DNA of 64,000 nucleotides from Punica granatum (lineage: Eukaryota > Streptophyta > Magnoliopsida > Myrtales > Lythraceae). The notes below the pieces were generated by a model that made no database searches, was not told the origin of the DNA, and was given only the letters and a program-made list of their open reading frames with translations. A program made the translations under genes and the position numbers. This document shows, piece after piece, positions 61,490-64,000 of this stretch. Numbering within the stretch: the stretch's first letter is position 1; every line of letters starts with the position of its first letter. The stretch is from contig NC_045130.1 of NCBI RefSeq assembly GCF_007655135.1, forward strand, positions 26,470,605-26,534,604, written 5' to 3'.

Positions 61490-62763
61490 ATTTTTTTTTT
61501 TTACTATGGAAAAATATTAGGACAAAGTAGATAATTGTCACACACAGGATTCTTCGATTAGGAATCAGTCTCAAATGGTGGACTTCAATTATTTATAATT
61601 CATGGATTTAAAATACACTATAAGTACTTTGTGGTCACGACCATCCAAATGTGAGCAGAGATATACCTCAGTCAACATGCTGAGGATAATTTAATCATGA
61701 AAATTGATCATTAGGCCTTCTCTAATTTAAAGTTAGCCCTCTTGTTCGCACCTTCGTACTTTACCGTCGTGTAGATTAAGAATAAACAGAGGGAAAATTT
61801 CAACCAACGGAAAAGGAATCCTATAGCGATACTTAATGAATAAGAGAAAACATCAAGGGATACCAATAACTGATGGTTCAAATAGTTCGATATTTATTTT
61901 CCTTAAGTAAGATCTCAGTTGAAGTCTTTGTGAATGAAGAAAATCCTTTATTATGGAAGCTTTATTCCTTAGTGGGTTGATCCTGGCCGAATTGAATTAG
62001 TTAGAGCTCATTGAATTTTTGGATATTAAAGTACACACCGAAAAAAAAATCAAATCAAGGGAAAAAAAGTTAGGTGCAAAGAAGGACATGGCAAACCTAA
62101 TAGCAATAATAAAGTGGGTGGAATATATTGAACATTTATGGGAAAGTAGACATATCTCTAACCCTCCAAATTAAAAGATTTAGGAGGTTTACGTGTTAAT
62201 AAGAACATTACATCTTTATATTGATACAGTCATGGTGAAAAAGTTCTGTATTGTTTTCTTTAAATATTTTCTCATCACTCCTCAGTATGTTGTCGTAAAG
62301 TACTGTGACTATATTACCAAATGATATAGGTTGCGAGAATGGAAGAGAAAGAAGACAACAAAGAACATCGGTTGGTTCCTTCATTGCCATCATGATTGCG
62401 CCAGTTATCGACTCGCGCAGTTGTAGCTTCTGCTCCTTCAAGCATATTAACATCCGAAGAATTTGCATGTCAAACATGCCATACAGGGAATAAATCCTTT
62501 CAAACAATCGGACAGACAACACCTCACATCTAGAAGAGACAACTAACATTGTGTTTGATAACTATAACTAAGTATTAAAATTAATTTTCAGCACTTAATG
62601 GAATTAAGTTTATTTGATAACATAACATAAAAATTGATTTAACTTAATGATTCAGTCAAAAAAGTATTGAATCATTAATAAGTAATCCAACTTAATCATT
62701 CAGCTCTATATTTATTTATTCGCTCAACTGGGGATACTTTTGGCTTATTTACAGCGGTGTCCC
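61490..62763. other. 3' flank of wax synthase and AT-rich spacer
   Basis: No gene recognised. At 62553-62720 words such as ttgataac and cttaat(g)attcag recur on both strands, like a degraded MITE. Confidence 0.45.
61875..62045 (+). repeat. SINE-like tRNA-derived repeat (family 1)
   Basis: Plus-strand copy with the head ggttcaaatagttcgatatt, a degraded B box (ctcagttgaagtcttt), gaatgaagaaaatcc, and the tail tggatattaaagtacac, in the same order as 34650-34835. Confidence 0.6.
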
Positions 62764-62818
62764 TGAACTTTTTTGATTTTGCAATCTGGTCCATTTCCTG
62801 ATTTTCAGTTAGAAATTT

Positions 62819-62849
<31 letters not shown>

Positions 62850-62949
62850 GGGGTAGGGTGGTGGTGGTGGCCGGGGAGGTCACCGGGAACCTCTCTTTCT
62901 TCAACGATTTATAAGAGAGAGAGGGACAATTAAGGGCGTTGGTAGCCCC
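62764..62949. repeat. Direct repeat copy 1 with poly-G
   Basis: The block from tgaacttttttgattttgca to gggcgttggtagcccc recurs at 63819-64000 (offset 1055 bp). Between its halves lies a G homopolymer in this copy and a G-rich interrupted run in the other. Confidence 0.85.
62829..62853 (+). repeat. 25-nt poly-G run
   Basis: Twenty-five consecutive G residues follow an interrupted poly-T. Such a run can form G-quadruplexes and is prone to sequencing and assembly length errors, so its length should be treated as approximate. Confidence 0.8.
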
Positions 62950-63642
62950 GATCTCGGCCACCACTGTCCATGCAAGGTTGTTGGCGACTCATGACGTCGC
63001 ATGCGACCTCGATTAGGCAAGTGGAATCGAGGCCACAACTGTCCCCTTCCCTGTCCATGCTCTCCAATCTCACTGTCTTCTCCTCTTATTTTTATTTTTA
63101 TTTTCAGTAATTGAATTAAAAAGATGAGGCCAAACTGTAAAAAAAAAGTAAATATTGAGCATAATGTAAATATGACCCCACCGCCCTCCAACTGTTCTCC
63201 TCCTTGTCTCTCTATTTTCTTTTCGAAAACCCAGTCGAGCTGGGTGGTTGCCAGTGGTGGGGTCCTCGTCGACGACCACCCAGCCTAAGAAGAGCCTTGG
63301 TTCTTTTTTTTTTTTCAATTTTCTATTTTCAAAAACTATTTTATAAAGTATTTTAATTTTCATGTTGGCTTTCTAGAAATAAAGTTACAAAGGATTCGTG
63401 TCAACATCGGTTAGTAACGATTTGGACCATGAGAATGGACCAAACTCTTAAAGGAAAATTTATAGGATCTTTTTTGTAATTTCCCCCATGTTATTGCAAA
63501 ATTCCACTGATGTCTCCTCATTTTGCAATAAGACACTTATTATCTCTACTTTTGCTAATATCGCCACTAACTAACCACTGGAACCTTAAGCTGACATGGC
63601 ACCAAATATTTTTTTTGGGTAAAGTCGGGGGCACAGCCCAAA
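62950..63642. other. Interior between the two direct repeats, no gene seen
   Basis: It has GC-rich patches at 62950-63060 and 63180-63290 separated by AT-rich text. Words such as tgaccaccac and ggtggttgcc recur on both strands. It resembles low-complexity interiors of non-autonomous DNA elements. Confidence 0.4.
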
Positions 63643-63830
63643 TTACAACGAAGCAGAAATAAGGCGGGGTATGGTGGCTCCTACAATGTCGCCTAATAAC
63701 AGCTGAAACACCCCATTAGGAACTGAGTGAAAAATATGCGTGCCGAGCGGGTACTCCAGAGCCATATTTACAAGCTTGTCCGCATAATAGTCACCCTCTC
63801 GATATGTGGGTTGCATCTTGAACTTTTTTG
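63643..63830 (-). pseudogene. Retroelement RNase H domain fragment
   Basis: The minus-strand frame contains YREGDYYADKLVNMALE, then a HIFHSVPNGVFQLLL, DIVGATIPR stretch. This resembles the C-terminal RNase H (RVT_3-type) region of plant non-LTR retrotransposon polyproteins, where H-x-x-REGN-x-x-AD-x-LA is typical. The upstream part of the domain is missing: the frame enters the direct repeat at about 63819-63830, so that repeat marks the break. Confidence 0.65.
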
Positions 63831-64000
63831 ATTTTGCAATCTGGTCCATTTCCTGATTTTCAGTTAGAATTTTTTTTTTTGGGGGTGGGGGGGAGTGGGG
63901 TGGGTGGGGTGGCAGTGGTGGCCGGGGAGGTAACCGGGAACCTCTCTTTCTTCGACGATTTATAAGAGAGAGAGGGACAATTAAGGGCGTTGGTGGCCCC
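63819..64000. repeat. Direct repeat copy 2, cut by the window end
   Basis: It matches 62764-62949 closely, including ggtccatttcctgattttca and cctctctttcttcgacgatt, with an interrupted G-rich run (gggggtgggg, ggtgggtgggg) in place of pure poly-G. It probably continues past the window. Confidence 0.85.

Overview
This window is eukaryotic nuclear DNA from a flowering plant, most likely a eudicot. The genes carry GT-AG introns, their products are plant-type (DEK_C/SWIB protein, plant RhoGDI, plant wax synthase), a piece of chloroplast DNA is embedded, and the AT-rich gene-poor spacers are full of plant transposable elements (Helitrons, MULEs, MITEs, a TRIM, Copia remnants, SINE-like repeats). The species cannot be named from the sequence alone.

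Layout. 0-2.3 kb: five tandem ~455-bp units encoding a decayed coiled-coil segment. 4.8-5.7 kb: a non-autonomous TIR element with an internal 257-bp tandem duplication. 6.4-7.6 kb (minus): a small gene for a very acidic protein. 10.4-10.8 kb: a complete 389-bp Helitron. 12.2-15.5 kb (minus): a five-exon gene for a DEK_C plus double SWIB protein. 16.5-18.4 kb: a long-TIR Mutator-like element with its target-site duplication, directly beside a chimeric chloroplast insertion (trnS-GGA and atpH, 18.5-19.6 kb), then a 417-bp MITE. 20-29 kb: repeats and a decayed MuDR transposase. 29.4-31.4 kb (plus): a three-exon gene for a predicted plastid membrane protein of unknown function. 32.8-34.8 kb: a cluster of tRNA-derived SINE-like copies. 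35.3-35.9 kb: an intact TRIM. 36-45 kb: repeats (MITE, second Helitron, Copia remnant). 45.6-48.5 kb (plus): Rho GDP-dissociation inhibitor. 52.8-55.7 kb (plus): USP39/Sad1-type splicing factor. 56.3-57.6 kb: a degenerate coiled-coil locus split by a 530-bp insertion. 59.3-61.5 kb (plus): wax synthase. 61.5-64 kb: repeats, a 25-nt poly-G run and an RNase H fragment.

The genes are ordinary single-copy housekeeping or metabolic genes with no operon-like relation. Full exon structures were derived by hand for five of them; in each the exon lengths sum to a multiple of three and the splice junctions are GT-AG. I found no convincing novel multi-gene system. The best material for follow-up is the set of mobile elements with visible target-site duplications, the two-source chloroplast insertion, the tandem coiled-coil array and the unassigned plastid membrane protein.
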